Translations under genes and position numbers: made by a program
Assembly (NCBI GenBank): GCA_016720545.1
Contig: JADKKK010000017.1
Span: 24,142 to 88,141 of the forward strand
Source of the DNA: Myxococcales bacterium
GTDB taxonomy: Bacteria > Myxococcota_A > Polyangia > Polyangiales > Polyangiaceae
Direction: 5' to 3'
Length of the DNA: 64,000 nt
Shown: in pieces, positions 1 through 9,000 of the stretch
Layout of the letters: each line of letters begins with the position of its first letter
How positions within the stretch are numbered: position 1 is the stretch's first letter
Notes under the pieces: generated by a model
What the model saw: only the letters and a program-made list of their open reading frames with translations
Told to the model about the DNA's origin: nothing
Databases searched by the model: none

Positions 1-694
1 GCCCGGCGTCGATGGCGGCCCGGATAGCCTCTTTGGCACCCTTCGCGTCGCCTCGTAGCCACGACAAGTACGACGCGCGCGCGTAGCTCGCGAGGTTCGG
101 CTTGAGCGCCATCATGGCCTGCGTGTGCCGGAGGCAGTCGTCGTACAGGCCGAGCTCGAGCTCGGCATCCGCCAGGTTGCCGAAGGCCATCGGGTCGTCG
201 GGGGCCTTGTGCACGACGCTCTCCGCGAGCTGCCGGGCCGCCTCGAACTCGTGGTTGGTGAGCAACACGAGCCCCTCGAGGTCCCTCGCGAGGCGGCTCT
301 CGGGGTCGGTCTTCTTCACGATCTGCGCGCACGCGCCCGCGTTCAGGTAGTACCCCGGATCGGCGCTCTCTCTCGCCTTGCGGACCCACGCGCGGCCGAG
401 GAGGATCCACGCGTCGGCGTTGTCGGGGGTCTTCTGCGCGCGCGCCTGGGCCGCGTCGATCGCGCGATCGGCGCCGCCGCCGCCGACGGTCTTCTGGAGC
501 GCGAGGCGGTGCTCCGGGGACGCCGGCTTCGTCTCGGGGGTGGAGGCCCGCGGCGCGGCGTCGGAGGGCGCGGGCGCCGGCGGCTTCTGGGCTGTCGGCG
601 CAGGGCCGTCGCACCCCAAAAAAGCGAGCGCGGCGCCCACCAGGAGCGCCGCTTCGCGGGGGCCGAGGCCTCTTCGGGTCAGCGAGTCCTTCAT
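1..694 (-). CDS. TPR-like lipoprotein (C-terminus outside window)
   Basis: The reading frame runs from an ATG at 694 off the left edge, giving about 231 residues. The N-terminus is a lipoprotein signal ending FLGC (Cys28), followed by an Ala/Pro-rich linker. The rest is made of helical pairs with Ala/Leu/Tyr spacing typical of tetratricopeptide repeats, for example around DNADAWILLGRAW and ADAELELGLYDDCLRH. A membrane-anchored scaffold is inferred, with no enzymatic motif visible. The C-terminus is not in the window, so the family cannot be fixed. Confidence 0.75.
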   Translation of the reverse strand, partial: MKDSLTRRGLGPREAALLVGAALAFLGCDGPAPTAQKPPAPAPSDAAPRASTPETKPASPEHRLALQKTVGGGGADRAIDAAQARAQKTPDNADAWILLGRAWVRKARESADPGYYLNAGACAQIVKKTDPESRLARDLEGLVLLTNHEFEAARQLAESVVHKAPDDPMAFGNLADAELELGLYDDCLRHTQAMMALKPNLASYARASYLSWLRGDAKGAKEAIRAAIDAG

Positions 695-773
695 GCGCCT
701 ACATTACGCCCGAGGGACTCTGCAGGATCCGACGAACGGTCGCCCAGACGTGCGCGGCGGCCGGACCTCGCGC

Positions 774-2183
774 CTACGGCGCGGGCTTGCCGTGACCTTC
801 CGAGAAGCCCTCCCAGGGGAGCGGGAGGTACGGGAAGGTCGTGAGGTAGTTCTTGTCGTTCGAGTTCACGCCGTCGCTGACGGGCAGCGTGCCCTTCGCG
901 AGCAGCACGGACAACAGCACGTCCGTGACGTCCGCGCCTTCCTTGTTGGGAGCGGGGCCCGGGATCGGGCGGCCGTTGGGGAAGGCGGAGTCGAGCCCGA
1001 GGTCCACGCGCAGCACGTCGCCGGTCGACGACAGCGGGATCGAGTGAGCGCCCGGCGTGGGGAAGTTCGTGAGGTTGATGGTGTCGATGACGTCGAGTCG
1101 GTTCGACTTGAGCGCGTCGACCGTCGCCTGCGGAACGCTGAGCGCCGTGTAGATGCCGACCGCCTCCGCGTCGCGGACGATGACCGGGTTCAGGAAGTAC
1201 GAGCCGAACGCGGGTACGTCGTTCGCCGGCTTGCTGCGGTTGTAGCGGTCCTTGTCTTGGAGGCCGATGAGCGCCTCGTTGACAAGCGGGAGCCCTAGAC
1301 GCGAGACCTGGATCCACGGCCCCCAGACGTCCGACTTTCCGTTGCGGCGAAGGAACGTGTACTGGCGACGGCTCGCCGAGGCCCACACGCCGAGGGTGTT
1401 GTCGTTCGACGCGCCGGGCGCCGGCGGGAGGTCGTCCTTCGAGAGGAGCGCCGTCGGGATCTCGAGCGCGATCGCGTGGCAGTTGAAGCCGGCGAGGTTG
1501 TCGCGGGGCGTGCCCGTGAGCACGTTCGCGAGATCGAAGATTCGGCCGATGTCGACGTAGAAGCCGTCGTCGCGCGGCCCAGCCCACACGCGCCCGTCCG
1601 GGCCGAGGTCCTTGATGAACGTCGCGGCGAACGCGTCGTCGTACTTGCCGGGGGCCGGGATCTGGTACGCGAGGGAGCTCGTGCGAGGGCCGGCGTTCAC
1701 GGGCGCGACGGGAATCCCCTTGGCGATCTCGATGCGGCGTCCGCCCGAGACGATCTTGCTGAGGGTGTAGGTCTGCTTGCGGCCCGCGAGCTGAGAGAAG
1801 AACTCTTTGCCGCCGCCGGGGGGCTTCGAGAGGTCGGCCGCGTCCACCCGGGCATACGCGGTGGAGTCGAACTGGATTTGGTAGGTGACCGCGTCGTTCA
1901 GGCCCGCCGCGCCACGCGCGATGTGGATCTCGTAGAGCACGTCGTCGGAGAACTCGTGGTAGTTCGGTCCGCCCGATGGCTCCTCCAGGGGGTTGTACGC
2001 CACGACGACGTTGAGCTTGTCGTGCGTGCCGGGCGTCACCCACGCCCAGACGTCCGTGTTGTCGGCTGCCGGATCGAAGCCGATGGCGGGCGCTTCGCGG
2101 TGGCTGGAGGCGGAGGCGAGCGCCGTGACCGCCGTGACGGCGAGTCCGCACGCGGAGGCGAGGAGTGTGTGGCGAAGTTTCAT
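774..2183 (-). CDS. DUF4331 family secreted protein
   Basis: 469 residues. An in-frame TTG lies 12 bases upstream, but the ATG at 2183 is preceded by GGAG with a 6-base spacer and starts directly with a signal peptide (KLRHTLLASACGLAV, then ASA). The mature N-terminus SSHREAPAIGFDPAADNTDV is the hallmark of DUF4331, a family of exported proteins of unknown function common in high-GC bacteria. The length is normal for the family. It sits upstream of the TPR-like lipoprotein on the same strand. Function is unknown; export is supported by sequence. Confidence 0.85.
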   Translation of the reverse strand: MKLRHTLLASACGLAVTAVTALASASSHREAPAIGFDPAADNTDVWAWVTPGTHDKLNVVVAYNPLEEPSGGPNYHEFSDDVLYEIHIARGAAGLNDAVTYQIQFDSTAYARVDAADLSKPPGGGKEFFSQLAGRKQTYTLSKIVSGGRRIEIAKGIPVAPVNAGPRTSSLAYQIPAPGKYDDAFAATFIKDLGPDGRVWAGPRDDGFYVDIGRIFDLANVLTGTPRDNLAGFNCHAIALEIPTALLSKDDLPPAPGASNDNTLGVWASASRRQYTFLRRNGKSDVWGPWIQVSRLGLPLVNEALIGLQDKDRYNRSKPANDVPAFGSYFLNPVIVRDAEAVGIYTALSVPQATVDALKSNRLDVIDTINLTNFPTPGAHSIPLSSTGDVLRVDLGLDSAFPNGRPIPGPAPNKEGADVTDVLLSVLLAKGTLPVSDGVNSNDKNYLTTFPYLPLPWEGFSEGHGKPAP

Positions 2184-2254
2184 GCGAGGCTCCAAGAGTC
2201 TGAGTCAGAGTTCCTTGTACGGCGCGCCGGGACTATCCGTAGCGCGCGGGGCCC

Positions 2255-3271
2255 TCAGCGGAGGACGTAGACGGTGCCCGTGCCGTTCGCGCGGCTGTCT
2301 GCCCACGCGTAGACGCTGGTCGTCTTCGCGCGGTGGAGCCCGGCGGACTCGCTGAAGCCACCGATGGTGTCGGTGAAGCTCGTGGTGGAGCCGTCGTCGA
2401 GCTTGATGCGCACGACCACGTCGGTCTGCTTGTTCGGCTCGATCCCCGAGAGGAGCAGCGCCGAGTCGTCGAAGGTCGCCGCCAGGCCGGCGGGGTGCCC
2501 CACCGCGAAGCCGCCCTTCACGAGCACCGCCTGACCGCCGTCGACCCGAAATACGGCGGCGCCCGCCGCGCTCTGGGCGAAAGCGTCCACGAAGTAGACG
2601 ACCCCCTTCTTGGTGACCGTGATGCCCGAGGGCTCGCGGAGCGGGCCGCCGGCCGTGAGGGCGACCGGCTCTCCGCCCGCCAGCGGGGCCTTGAACACGC
2701 CCGCGCGCCCCTCGGATTTGCCGGTAAAATACACGGAGTCGCCGGCGACCTCTATGCCTCGTGGGCTCTTGCCGCCGGAGCCCGGGAGCACGGCGGGCGT
2801 GCCGCCGCCGACGGGGATCGTCAGGACCGCGCCGTTCTCGTCGCCACCGGCCGTGACCTCGGCGTTGCCGTCGGCGATGTACAGGGTCTTGCCGTCTTCG
2901 CTGATGGCGATGCTGAACGGCGCGGAGAGCGGCGTGCCCTGATGGAGCACCCGGGGGGCGCCGCCGCCGGCGGGGCTGACGAACACCGCGGGCACGTCGA
3001 GCGCCGTGAGCGCCGTGAAATACACGTTTTCGCCCTTCGGATCGGGCGTCGCGTCGAACGGCGAGCGGAACGACGGGTCGTTCGCGGCGGGCTTGATGGT
3101 GGTGAAATCGGTCCCCGGCGTTGGTGGTGGTGCGTCGGGGTTGGGCCCACCGTCGGGGGGGGCGGGTGTGATTCCGCCGACGGGTGGGTCGTCAGACCCA
3201 CAGGCGGCGGCCAGCGTGCCGGCGGCGAGCACGAGCGCCGCGACGACGGGGCGGAGCGAGCTTCTGTTCAT
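2255..3271 (-). CDS. Beta-propeller lipoprotein
   Basis: 338 residues. The signal peptide ends in a lipobox LAAACG (Cys24), followed by a Pro/Gly/Asp-rich linker to about residue 55. The remainder shows five or six repeats of the type G-x-x-hydrophobic-Y-F/I-A/V-D (TLYIADGNAEV, SVYFTGKSEG, VVYFVDAFAQS), as in NHL/SMP-30-like six-bladed propellers. It is probably an outer-membrane or periplasmic binding lipoprotein. No catalytic residues can be assigned. It lies on the same strand as the DUF4331 gene, 71 bp upstream of it. Confidence 0.75.
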   Translation of the reverse strand: MNRSSLRPVVAALVLAAGTLAAACGSDDPPVGGITPAPPDGGPNPDAPPPTPGTDFTTIKPAANDPSFRSPFDATPDPKGENVYFTALTALDVPAVFVSPAGGGAPRVLHQGTPLSAPFSIAISEDGKTLYIADGNAEVTAGGDENGAVLTIPVGGGTPAVLPGSGGKSPRGIEVAGDSVYFTGKSEGRAGVFKAPLAGGEPVALTAGGPLREPSGITVTKKGVVYFVDAFAQSAAGAAVFRVDGGQAVLVKGGFAVGHPAGLAATFDDSALLLSGIEPNKQTDVVVRIKLDDGSTTSFTDTIGGFSESAGLHRAKTTSVYAWADSRANGTGTVYVLR

Positions 3272-3388
3272 GTTCTGTATCCCCTCTTCCAGGGCGGGCT
3301 ACGCGTCGGTCGCCCGCGCGGATTTCTCAGGCCAGAACATTCTCGCAACGCGCGCGCGGATGGCGCACGGAGTGATCATGAGCGCCGA

Positions 3389-4174
3389 TCAGCGCCCGAC
3401 GAAGCGGGCCTCCCGGCGCTCGAGGAAGGACAACACCCCCTCCTGGGCGTCGGCGGTCGCGAAGAGTGGCCGCGCCGTGTCCATCAGGGCGCCGAGCGCC
3501 GCGTCGCGTCCCTGCTCGCGCGCGAGCCGCGCGTTCGCGAGCGTGGCGCGGACCGCGAGCGGCGCCCGGGAGGCGACGCGCTCGGCGAGAGCCACGGCGG
3601 CGGCCACCGCGTCACCGGCGGGCACGACGTCGGACACGAGGCCCATCGCCAGGGCCTCTGCGGGCCCGAACTCGTCGCCGGTGAGGAGCCACTTCATGGC
3701 CCGCGCCCACCCGGCCCGCTCGTGGAAGCGGAGCGTAGCGCCGCCGAACGGCATGATGCCGCGTCGCACCTCCATTTGAGCGAAGCGGGTGCCCTCCGCG
3801 GCGACCACCAGATCGCACGCAAGCATGAGCTCGATGCCAATCGTGAAACAGATGCCTTGCACGGCGCACACGACCGGCTTGGTCCGCCGAGTGCCTGCGA
3901 GATCGAGAGGGTCAACCTGGTCTTCGCCGCCGAACAGGAGCGCGCCGGTGGCGACCGCGGGGCCCACCTCCGCGAGGTCGAGCCCTGCCGTGAAGTGCTC
4001 CCCGTGCGCGAAGAGCACGGCGACCCACGCCTCCGGGGCGAGCTCGAACGCGGTGTAGGCGGCGGCGAGCTCTCGGAGCATGCCCGTGGTGAAGGCGTTG
4101 CGCTTCTGCGCGCGCGCGAGCCCGATGTGAAAGACGTGGCCGCGGAGCTCGGTCGTGACGGTAGGCTCGCTCAT
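3389..4174 (-). CDS. Enoyl-CoA hydratase/isomerase family protein
   Basis: 261 residues, the usual size of a stand-alone crotonase. Visible motifs are HFTAGLDLAEV (first oxyanion-hole strand), GICFTIGIELMLACDLVVA (second oxyanion helix, with a Glu in IEL) and MEVRRGIMPFGGA (the second catalytic Glu region). This supports hydration or isomerisation of acyl-CoA thioesters; the substrate cannot be read. The ATG at 4174 begins SEPTVTTELRGHVFHIGLAR, the normal crotonase N-terminus. Longer upstream reading is a frame extension without homology. Confidence 0.88.
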   Translation of the reverse strand: MSEPTVTTELRGHVFHIGLARAQKRNAFTTGMLRELAAAYTAFELAPEAWVAVLFAHGEHFTAGLDLAEVGPAVATGALLFGGEDQVDPLDLAGTRRTKPVVCAVQGICFTIGIELMLACDLVVAAEGTRFAQMEVRRGIMPFGGATLRFHERAGWARAMKWLLTGDEFGPAEALAMGLVSDVVPAGDAVAAAVALAERVASRAPLAVRATLANARLAREQGRDAALGALMDTARPLFATADAQEGVLSFLERREARFVGR

Positions 4175-4221
4175 CGCCCGAGCGTCGCCGAGGCGGTCGC
4201 GGGCCGCAAGGAGTGAGGCCG

Positions 4222-6312
4222 CTATCGCGGAAACGCCGCCGGGTTTCCGCCGTCGACCGCGAGGACGGCGCCGGTCGTCGAGCGCGCCGTGGCCAGGTGG
4301 ACGAACGCGCGCGCGACGTCGCTCGGGGTGACCTCGCGCGTGAGCAGGTTGGCGCGGAAATACGCGTCGGGGGTGAGCCCGCGGGCCTTCGCCCGCGACT
4401 CGAGCACGCCGTGTCCGAACAGCGCCGTGCGGACGCGATCGGCGTTCACGGCGTTGGCGCGCACTCCGGTGCTGGCGAGGTCGATGGCCAGCTGGCGGGT
4501 GAGGGCGACGAGCGCGGCTTTCGCGATCGCGTAGGGGCCGAAGCCCGGGCCGGGCGCGAACGCGCTCTTGCTCGCGTTGAAGAGCAGGCACCCGCCGCGC
4601 CCTTGGCTTCGAAAGACCTGCGCGGCGAACCGCGCGACGCGCGCGTGGCTCAGCAGGTTCTCGTCGAGCGAGCGCTGGAGCGCGGCGAGGCCCGCGTCGG
4701 TGTCGAGGGCGCCCTCGGGCGCGGTGCCTGCGTTGCTGACGCACACGTCGAGGCCGCCGAAGTCACGCGTGACGCGCTCGAACAGCGCCGCGACGCTCGC
4801 TTCGGCCGTGACGTCGCAGCGGGCGGAAGATACGCGTGTAGAGTACATGAGTGCCAGATCGGCCCGCACGTCGTCGACCGCCTCCGCGCGGTCCGCGAGG
4901 AGCACGTGCGCGCCCTCGGCCAGCATCGCCCGCGCGGTCTCGCGCCCGATCCCCGAGGCGGCCCCCGTGACCACGGCGATCTTGCCCGCGAGGACCCCGC
5001 CAGGCGCGGGCTGCTTCCGCAGCTTCGCCTGTTCGAGGCTCCAGTACTCGACGTCGAAGAGATCCTCCGCCCCGAGGGGCGTGTATTCCCCGACGTCACA
5101 CGCGGTCTCCATCACGTCGATCGTGTGCTCGTAGATATCTGCTGCCGCGTCCGCTTGCGCCCGGGTCGCGCCGACCGCGATGAGACCGAGCCCGGGGACG
5201 AGCACCACCGCGGGGCTCGGGTCGAGCCGGGTCAGCGTGACGCCCTTCGCAGCGCACATGCTGTCGAAATACGCCTGGTAGTCGGCGCGGTAGCCCGCGA
5301 CAGCGCGGCGGATCGCCTCGCGCATGGGCCCCAGGTCGTCGGGGAGCGCGCTGAGCAGCATCGGCGTTGGCTTCGTGCGAATGACGTGGTCGGGCGTGGC
5401 CGAGCCGCGTCGGATCAGCTCGTAGAGGTCGCTTCGGGCGAGGAATCCGCGGGCCCGCTCTCCGTCGCGGAGCGCGAGCACCGGGCCCGCCTCCTCGGGG
5501 AGGCCGGCAGCCTCCGCGAGCACACCGCGGAGCGACGGCAACAGCGCCGCCGCGAGCGAGCTCGGCGGCTCCTGAACCAGGTGGACGCTCGCGGTGTTCG
5601 TGCGGTCGGCCGCGTAGCGCTCGGCGCGGGTCACGGCGGCGATCATGCTCTCGTAGCTCGCCTCCGCGGTCTCGCCGAACGTGAAGATGCCGTGTCGGTC
5701 GAGCACCATCACCGACGGGGTCTCCCCTTTGGCGACGGTCGCGTCCCACGCCTCCCTGCACGCGCGAGCGAGCCCGAAGCCTGGCATCACGTACGGCACC
5801 CACACGAGCCCGCGCGGGAACACCTCGCGGCACATGCGCTCGGACTCGGGCTGATCGACCAGCGCGAGGATCGCGTTGGCGTGTGTGTGATCGACGAACT
5901 TGGCGGGCAGGATCGCGTGGAGCAGCGCCTCGATGCTCGGGGTAGGGGCGCCGGCGTCGAGGAGCGCGAGGCGAAGTCCGTTGACCATGGCCTCATCGGA
6001 GAGGGCGGGTAGACTCGCGAGCGCGCGGAGGGCGTCGAGCCTGCACGCGGGGTGCCCCGCGGGCTGGATGGTCGCGAGGTCCCAGCCGGAGCCTTTCACG
6101 CACAAGACGTCGACGGTCTCCCCGAAGAGCGTGACCGCGCGCGATTTCACCGAGGTGTTGCCGCCGCCGTGCAGCACCAGGCGAGGCTCGCGGCCGAGGA
6201 GGCGCGCGGTGTACGTGCGCAGCGCGACGTCGCGAGCGAGCTCGGTGCCCCCGGTCTGGAGCGCCGCGGCGACCGTACGCTCGGCTTCATCGGCTCGGTA
6301 GAGAGAATCCAT
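4222..6312 (-). CDS. Bifunctional class II aldolase / short-chain dehydrogenase
   Basis: 696 residues, a two-domain fusion. Residues of about 1-420 are a class II aldolase with HGGGNTSVK (phosphate loop) and DHTHANA (zinc ligands). The C-terminal 260 residues are a short-chain dehydrogenase with TGAASGIG (cofactor loop), VSNAGTAPEG and YAIAK (catalytic Tyr and Lys). The architecture matches the YuxG/RhaEW type, which cleaves L-rhamnulose-1-phosphate and oxidises lactaldehyde. No other rhamnose gene is nearby, so the substrate is an inference. There is no clear ribosome binding site at the ATG. A TGTAGAGTACA palindrome lies inside at 4837. Confidence 0.85.
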   Translation of the reverse strand: MDSLYRADEAERTVAAALQTGGTELARDVALRTYTARLLGREPRLVLHGGGNTSVKSRAVTLFGETVDVLCVKGSGWDLATIQPAGHPACRLDALRALASLPALSDEAMVNGLRLALLDAGAPTPSIEALLHAILPAKFVDHTHANAILALVDQPESERMCREVFPRGLVWVPYVMPGFGLARACREAWDATVAKGETPSVMVLDRHGIFTFGETAEASYESMIAAVTRAERYAADRTNTASVHLVQEPPSSLAAALLPSLRGVLAEAAGLPEEAGPVLALRDGERARGFLARSDLYELIRRGSATPDHVIRTKPTPMLLSALPDDLGPMREAIRRAVAGYRADYQAYFDSMCAAKGVTLTRLDPSPAVVLVPGLGLIAVGATRAQADAAADIYEHTIDVMETACDVGEYTPLGAEDLFDVEYWSLEQAKLRKQPAPGGVLAGKIAVVTGAASGIGRETARAMLAEGAHVLLADRAEAVDDVRADLALMYSTRVSSARCDVTAEASVAALFERVTRDFGGLDVCVSNAGTAPEGALDTDAGLAALQRSLDENLLSHARVARFAAQVFRSQGRGGCLLFNASKSAFAPGPGFGPYAIAKAALVALTRQLAIDLASTGVRANAVNADRVRTALFGHGVLESRAKARGLTPDAYFRANLLTREVTPSDVARAFVHLATARSTTGAVLAVDGGNPAAFPR
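4837..4847 (+). repeat. TGYARRRTRCA palindrome, site 1
   Basis: TGTAGAGTACA, with perfect TGTA/TACA arms, inside the aldolase/dehydrogenase gene. The coding strand splits it as TG-TAC-TCT-ACA. One of ten occurrences in the window (see findings). Confidence 0.7.
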
Positions 6313-6466
6313 GGGGGGACCGCCTACCCCGCGAGGTGATGCGAGGCCATCTTTTGATGCACGGCGCGGCGCAGGGGCCGAGACCCCAGCCCGTGCTCCC
6401 CGCCGGCGCCCCGCTAAACGCGCTTGACGCCGCGGGCGAGGTGGCGCTATGAAGCGGGTCTCTTCC

Positions 6467-6540
<74 letters not shown>

Positions 6541-6561
6541 ATCAGACACTTACGAAATCAA

Positions 6562-6600
6562 AGGGTTGGGCACCAAGGGTGCTCAGCCCTTCTTCGTTTC
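6562..6600 (+). terminator. Terminator after tRNA-Val
   Basis: A 13-bp stem AGGGTTGGGCACC / GGTGCTCAGCCCT (two G-T pairs) with loop AAG is followed by TCTTCGTTTC. A similar CGGGTTGAG/CTCAGCCCG terminator follows the displaced tRNA fragment at 18507. The latter is presumably the original host terminator and this one arrived with the island. Confidence 0.75.
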
Positions 6601-6693
6601 AGGGACGGTCCAGGGATGGTTTCCCGGCCCTGACTTCGTGACCAACTCTGGCGCCCACGCCTGCCGTACGCCGAACGACAACACGGTCAGCCC

Positions 6694-6727
6694 TTGACCC
6701 TATAGTCGGCTACAGCCCCCATACTTT
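6694..6727 (+). promoter_or_regulatory. MerR-type promoter/operator
   Basis: The -35 TTGACC (6694-6699) overlaps an imperfect dyad CTATAGT-CGG-CTACAG, as in operators of MerR-family metal regulators. A -10 CATACT lies at 6720-6725 with a 20-bp spacer, the over-long spacing typical of MerR-activated promoters. The regulator ATG is at 6732, so the transcript is probably leaderless. Confidence 0.65.
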
Positions 6728-6731
6728 CGGC

Positions 6732-7247
6732 ATGGGCGACGGGACCTTTACGATCGGCACTCTGGCGAGGCGTGCGGCGGTCGGGGTCCAGACCATCCGG
6801 TACTACGAGCGCATCGGCCTGTTGCCTCAGCCGACCCGAGCCAAGGGCGGCTACCGGCGCTACGGAGACGACGCCGTGGCCCGCCTTCAATTCGTTCGTC
6901 ACGCGACGCAGCTCGGCTTCACGTTGGCCGAGACGAAAGAGCTTCTGGCGCTCCGAGCACGCCAAGGAGCCCCTTGTGGCACGGTCCGTAGGCGGGCCGA
7001 GGAAAAGCTGGCGGCGATCGAACAGAAGCTAACCGAGCTTCGAGAGCTGCGGGATGCCGTAGCCCGCCTGGTCCGCACGTGTTCGGGCGATACCGCAGTC
7101 GAACACTGTTCCATCCTCGCGGCTCTTGGTGAGCCGGATACCAGCAAGAAAGGGAAGTCCGCATGTCCGCCACAACCACGTCATCCAGCACCTCTTCCTG
7201 TCTCTCGTGCGTCGAAGCGTGTGAACGCTGCGTCGAAGACTGTCTAG
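6732..7247 (+). CDS. MerR family metal-responsive regulator
   Basis: 171 residues. Residues 6-70 are a MerR winged helix (FTIGTLARRAAVGVQTIRYY, YRRYGDDAVARLQF). A dimerisation helix and the metal-binding segment follow. Cys82, Cys117 and Cys126 have exactly the spacing of the Hg(II) ligands of mercury MerR, so a soft-metal effector is likely. It probably controls itself and the downstream Cys-rich protein from the MerR-type promoter. The C-terminal 30 residues beyond the normal family length overlap the next gene by 85 bases. It is the first gene of the tRNA-Val island. Confidence 0.88.
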   Translation: MGDGTFTIGTLARRAAVGVQTIRYYERIGLLPQPTRAKGGYRRYGDDAVARLQFVRHATQLGFTLAETKELLALRARQGAPCGTVRRRAEEKLAAIEQKLTELRELRDAVARLVRTCSGDTAVEHCSILAALGEPDTSKKGKSACPPQPRHPAPLPVSRASKRVNAASKTV

Positions 7248-7468
7248 CGAAGGACGCCACCGCTCATGCGGCCTGCATCCGAGCCTGCCGGGATTGCATC
7301 GACGCCTGCGTTCTGTCCGCCCAACTCGAAGCTCGAAACAGCCCTCTCGCTGCTGAGGCCAAGAAGCTCTGCAAGCTCGCCTGCGAAGCCTGTGCAAAGG
7401 AGTGCGCCAAAACAGGCTGCTCCTCATGTGCAACGGCTTGTCAGAGCTGCGCCTCCGCTTGCTCGTGA
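7163..7468 (+). CDS. Cys-rich four-helix bundle metal-storage protein (Csp-like, DUF326)
   Basis: 101 residues with 18 cysteines, mostly as C-x3-C and C-x2-C pairs on predicted helices (SCVEACERCVEDC, CIRACRDCIDAC, CKLACEACAKEC). This is the pattern of copper storage proteins whose helix-lining thiols bind Cu(I). There is no signal peptide, so a cytosolic Csp3-like form is likely. GGGAAG precedes the ATG by 5 bases. It overlaps the end of the MerR-family gene and is probably its target. Whether the ligand is copper or another soft metal cannot be decided from sequence. Confidence 0.82.
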   Translation: MSATTTSSSTSSCLSCVEACERCVEDCLAKDATAHAACIRACRDCIDACVLSAQLEARNSPLAAEAKKLCKLACEACAKECAKTGCSSCATACQSCASACS

Positions 7469-7562
7469 GCGGCGCTCTCGGATGAATCGCCTAACGCCAC
7501 GCTCCCTGGTCCGCGCCGTCATGACGCCCCTCGTGAAGACGCCCGCCCCTTGCGGGCATCGT

Positions 7563-8051
7563 CTAGAGACGGTTTCCGAGCCCTTCCCTTCGCACCGTCC
7601 CTGCGGCCGACGCTGCTTCGGCTGCGAACGACACGACGTTCCGGGCCTCCGCCAAGTGCTCGGGGATGAGGTGGCTGTACAGCTCCGTGAAGAGCAGGTC
7701 CGAGTCCTCTTGCTCCGGGGTCTTGAGCTGCGTCGCGACGTGCCAGCGGAGCACGTCCATCGCCTCGGTGGGGAGCTCGATGGCGTAGCGCCGCTTCTGC
7801 TTCGTCGTCTTCATCACCTCGTCGCCGAGCGAATGCGAGCGCCGCACGAGGAGGCGCCCTTGCTCCCACACCACGTCGCACTCGGCGCCGCGGCGCCGGA
7901 GCGGCCGCAGCGTGGAGGGGCGAAGGCCCGTGACGAGGCCCAAGTAGAGCATCGCGAAGTGCTGAGGATAGAGGTCCCGGAACTTCGCGACGAACGGACC
8001 GACCTCCTCGGGGAGGAGGGCTGTTGTCTCTCGCACTATCCCACCGCCCAT
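7563..8051 (-). pseudogene. Truncated tyrosine recombinase (island integrase remnant)
   Basis: 162 residues of a phage-type integrase core. LYLGLVTGLRPSTLRPLRRRG carries the first catalytic Arg, and VMKTTKQKRRYAIELP holds the catalytic-Lys hairpin. The frame ends before the HxxR and Tyr motifs, and the N-terminal half is missing because the adjacent insertion element begins inside the frame near 8022. It is therefore probably inactive. Its position just inside the left att site fits the original integrase of the island. Confidence 0.7.
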
Positions 8052-8202
8052 CTCTCGCGCTCTCTCGTGAAGCCACCGGCAGGATTTCTCGCAGTGCGTA
8101 AACGCCTCCGCGCTCAGGACCCGTTTGCACGAAGAGAGACGACGCCGGAGCCCGGCGCAGCACGCGCAAGCTCTCCGGCGTCATTGCGATCTGGGCGGCC
8201 GA

Positions 8203-9000
8203 CTACGCGACTTCCTGCATCGCGATCTGCACGTGCTCGGTGGTGACCGCCTTCGCCTTCGCGATCGCTGCGGCGAAGAGGGCGTGATGCGCGAGGCCGT
8301 TAGCCTTACGCGGTAGGCCGCTCGACGCCTGGTAGATCGCCTCGACGGTGGGCGCCTCGAAGAGCGGTAGTTCGGTGCCGGCGAGCCGAAGCCGATGCGC
8401 GAGGTACGGTCCCATTTCCTCGCGCAGCAGGCCGCGCACGTGCGCGCGGACGACGATACGCTGCGCGAGGGCGTCGAGGGCGGCCATGCTCATGCGCCGC
8501 CGCAGTTCGGGATGGCCGACGAGCACCACGGTGAGGCGGTTCTCGGAGTCCATCGCGTAGTTCGTGAGCAGGCGCAGGTCTTCGAGGAGGTCGGTTCGAA
8601 GGTGGTGCGCCTCGTCGACGATGAGCACCGGTCGCAGGCGATTCTCCGCGCAGAGGCGCGAGACCTCGGCGCGAATCTGCCGGAAGAGCGCGGCGCGATT
8701 GCGCTCGGTCGGAAGGCCGAGCTCCCAGGCGATCGACTTGTAGAGATCCATCACGTTGCCAGTCGTCATCGAGACGTAGAGCACGCGGTGGAGTCCGGTA
8801 TGCAGCCCCGCGACGAGCCGCCGACACGTCGTGGTCTTACCCGACCCGCTGTCTCCCGTGACAAGGCCGATGCCGCGCATGTCGACGAGATGGCGTAGCC
8901 GCGCGCTGAGCTCGGCGAGCGAGGCGGACTCGAAGAGCTCGTCGGCGGTGAGATCCTTGTCGAAGGGGTGGCGCGTGAGCGCGAAGGCCTTTCGGTACAT
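8203..9000 (-). CDS. ExeA/TniB-like AAA ATPase, transposition helper
   Basis: 265 residues. It opens MYRKAFALTRHPFDKDLTAD, typical of the ExeA-type helper ATPases of transposons. Walker A is GDSGSGKTT and Walker B is VLIVDEAHHL. The family acts with a DDE transposase, as TniB and MuB do, in target selection. The ATG overlaps the transposase stop (TGATG), indicating translational coupling. Confidence 0.85.
   Translation of the reverse strand: MYRKAFALTRHPFDKDLTADELFESASLAELSARLRHLVDMRGIGLVTGDSGSGKTTTCRRLVAGLHTGLHRVLYVSMTTGNVMDLYKSIAWELGLPTERNRAALFRQIRAEVSRLCAENRLRPVLIVDEAHHLRTDLLEDLRLLTNYAMDSENRLTVVLVGHPELRRRMSMAALDALAQRIVVRAHVRGLLREEMGPYLAHRLRLAGTELPLFEAPTVEAIYQASSGLPRKANGLAHHALFAAAIAKAKAVTTEHVQIAMQEVA

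Noticed and set aside
125..844. Long plus-strand ORFs across the first 2.3 kb
   Set aside because: High-GC shadow frames opposite the lipoprotein and DUF4331 genes, with low-complexity Arg/Ala/Gly composition.
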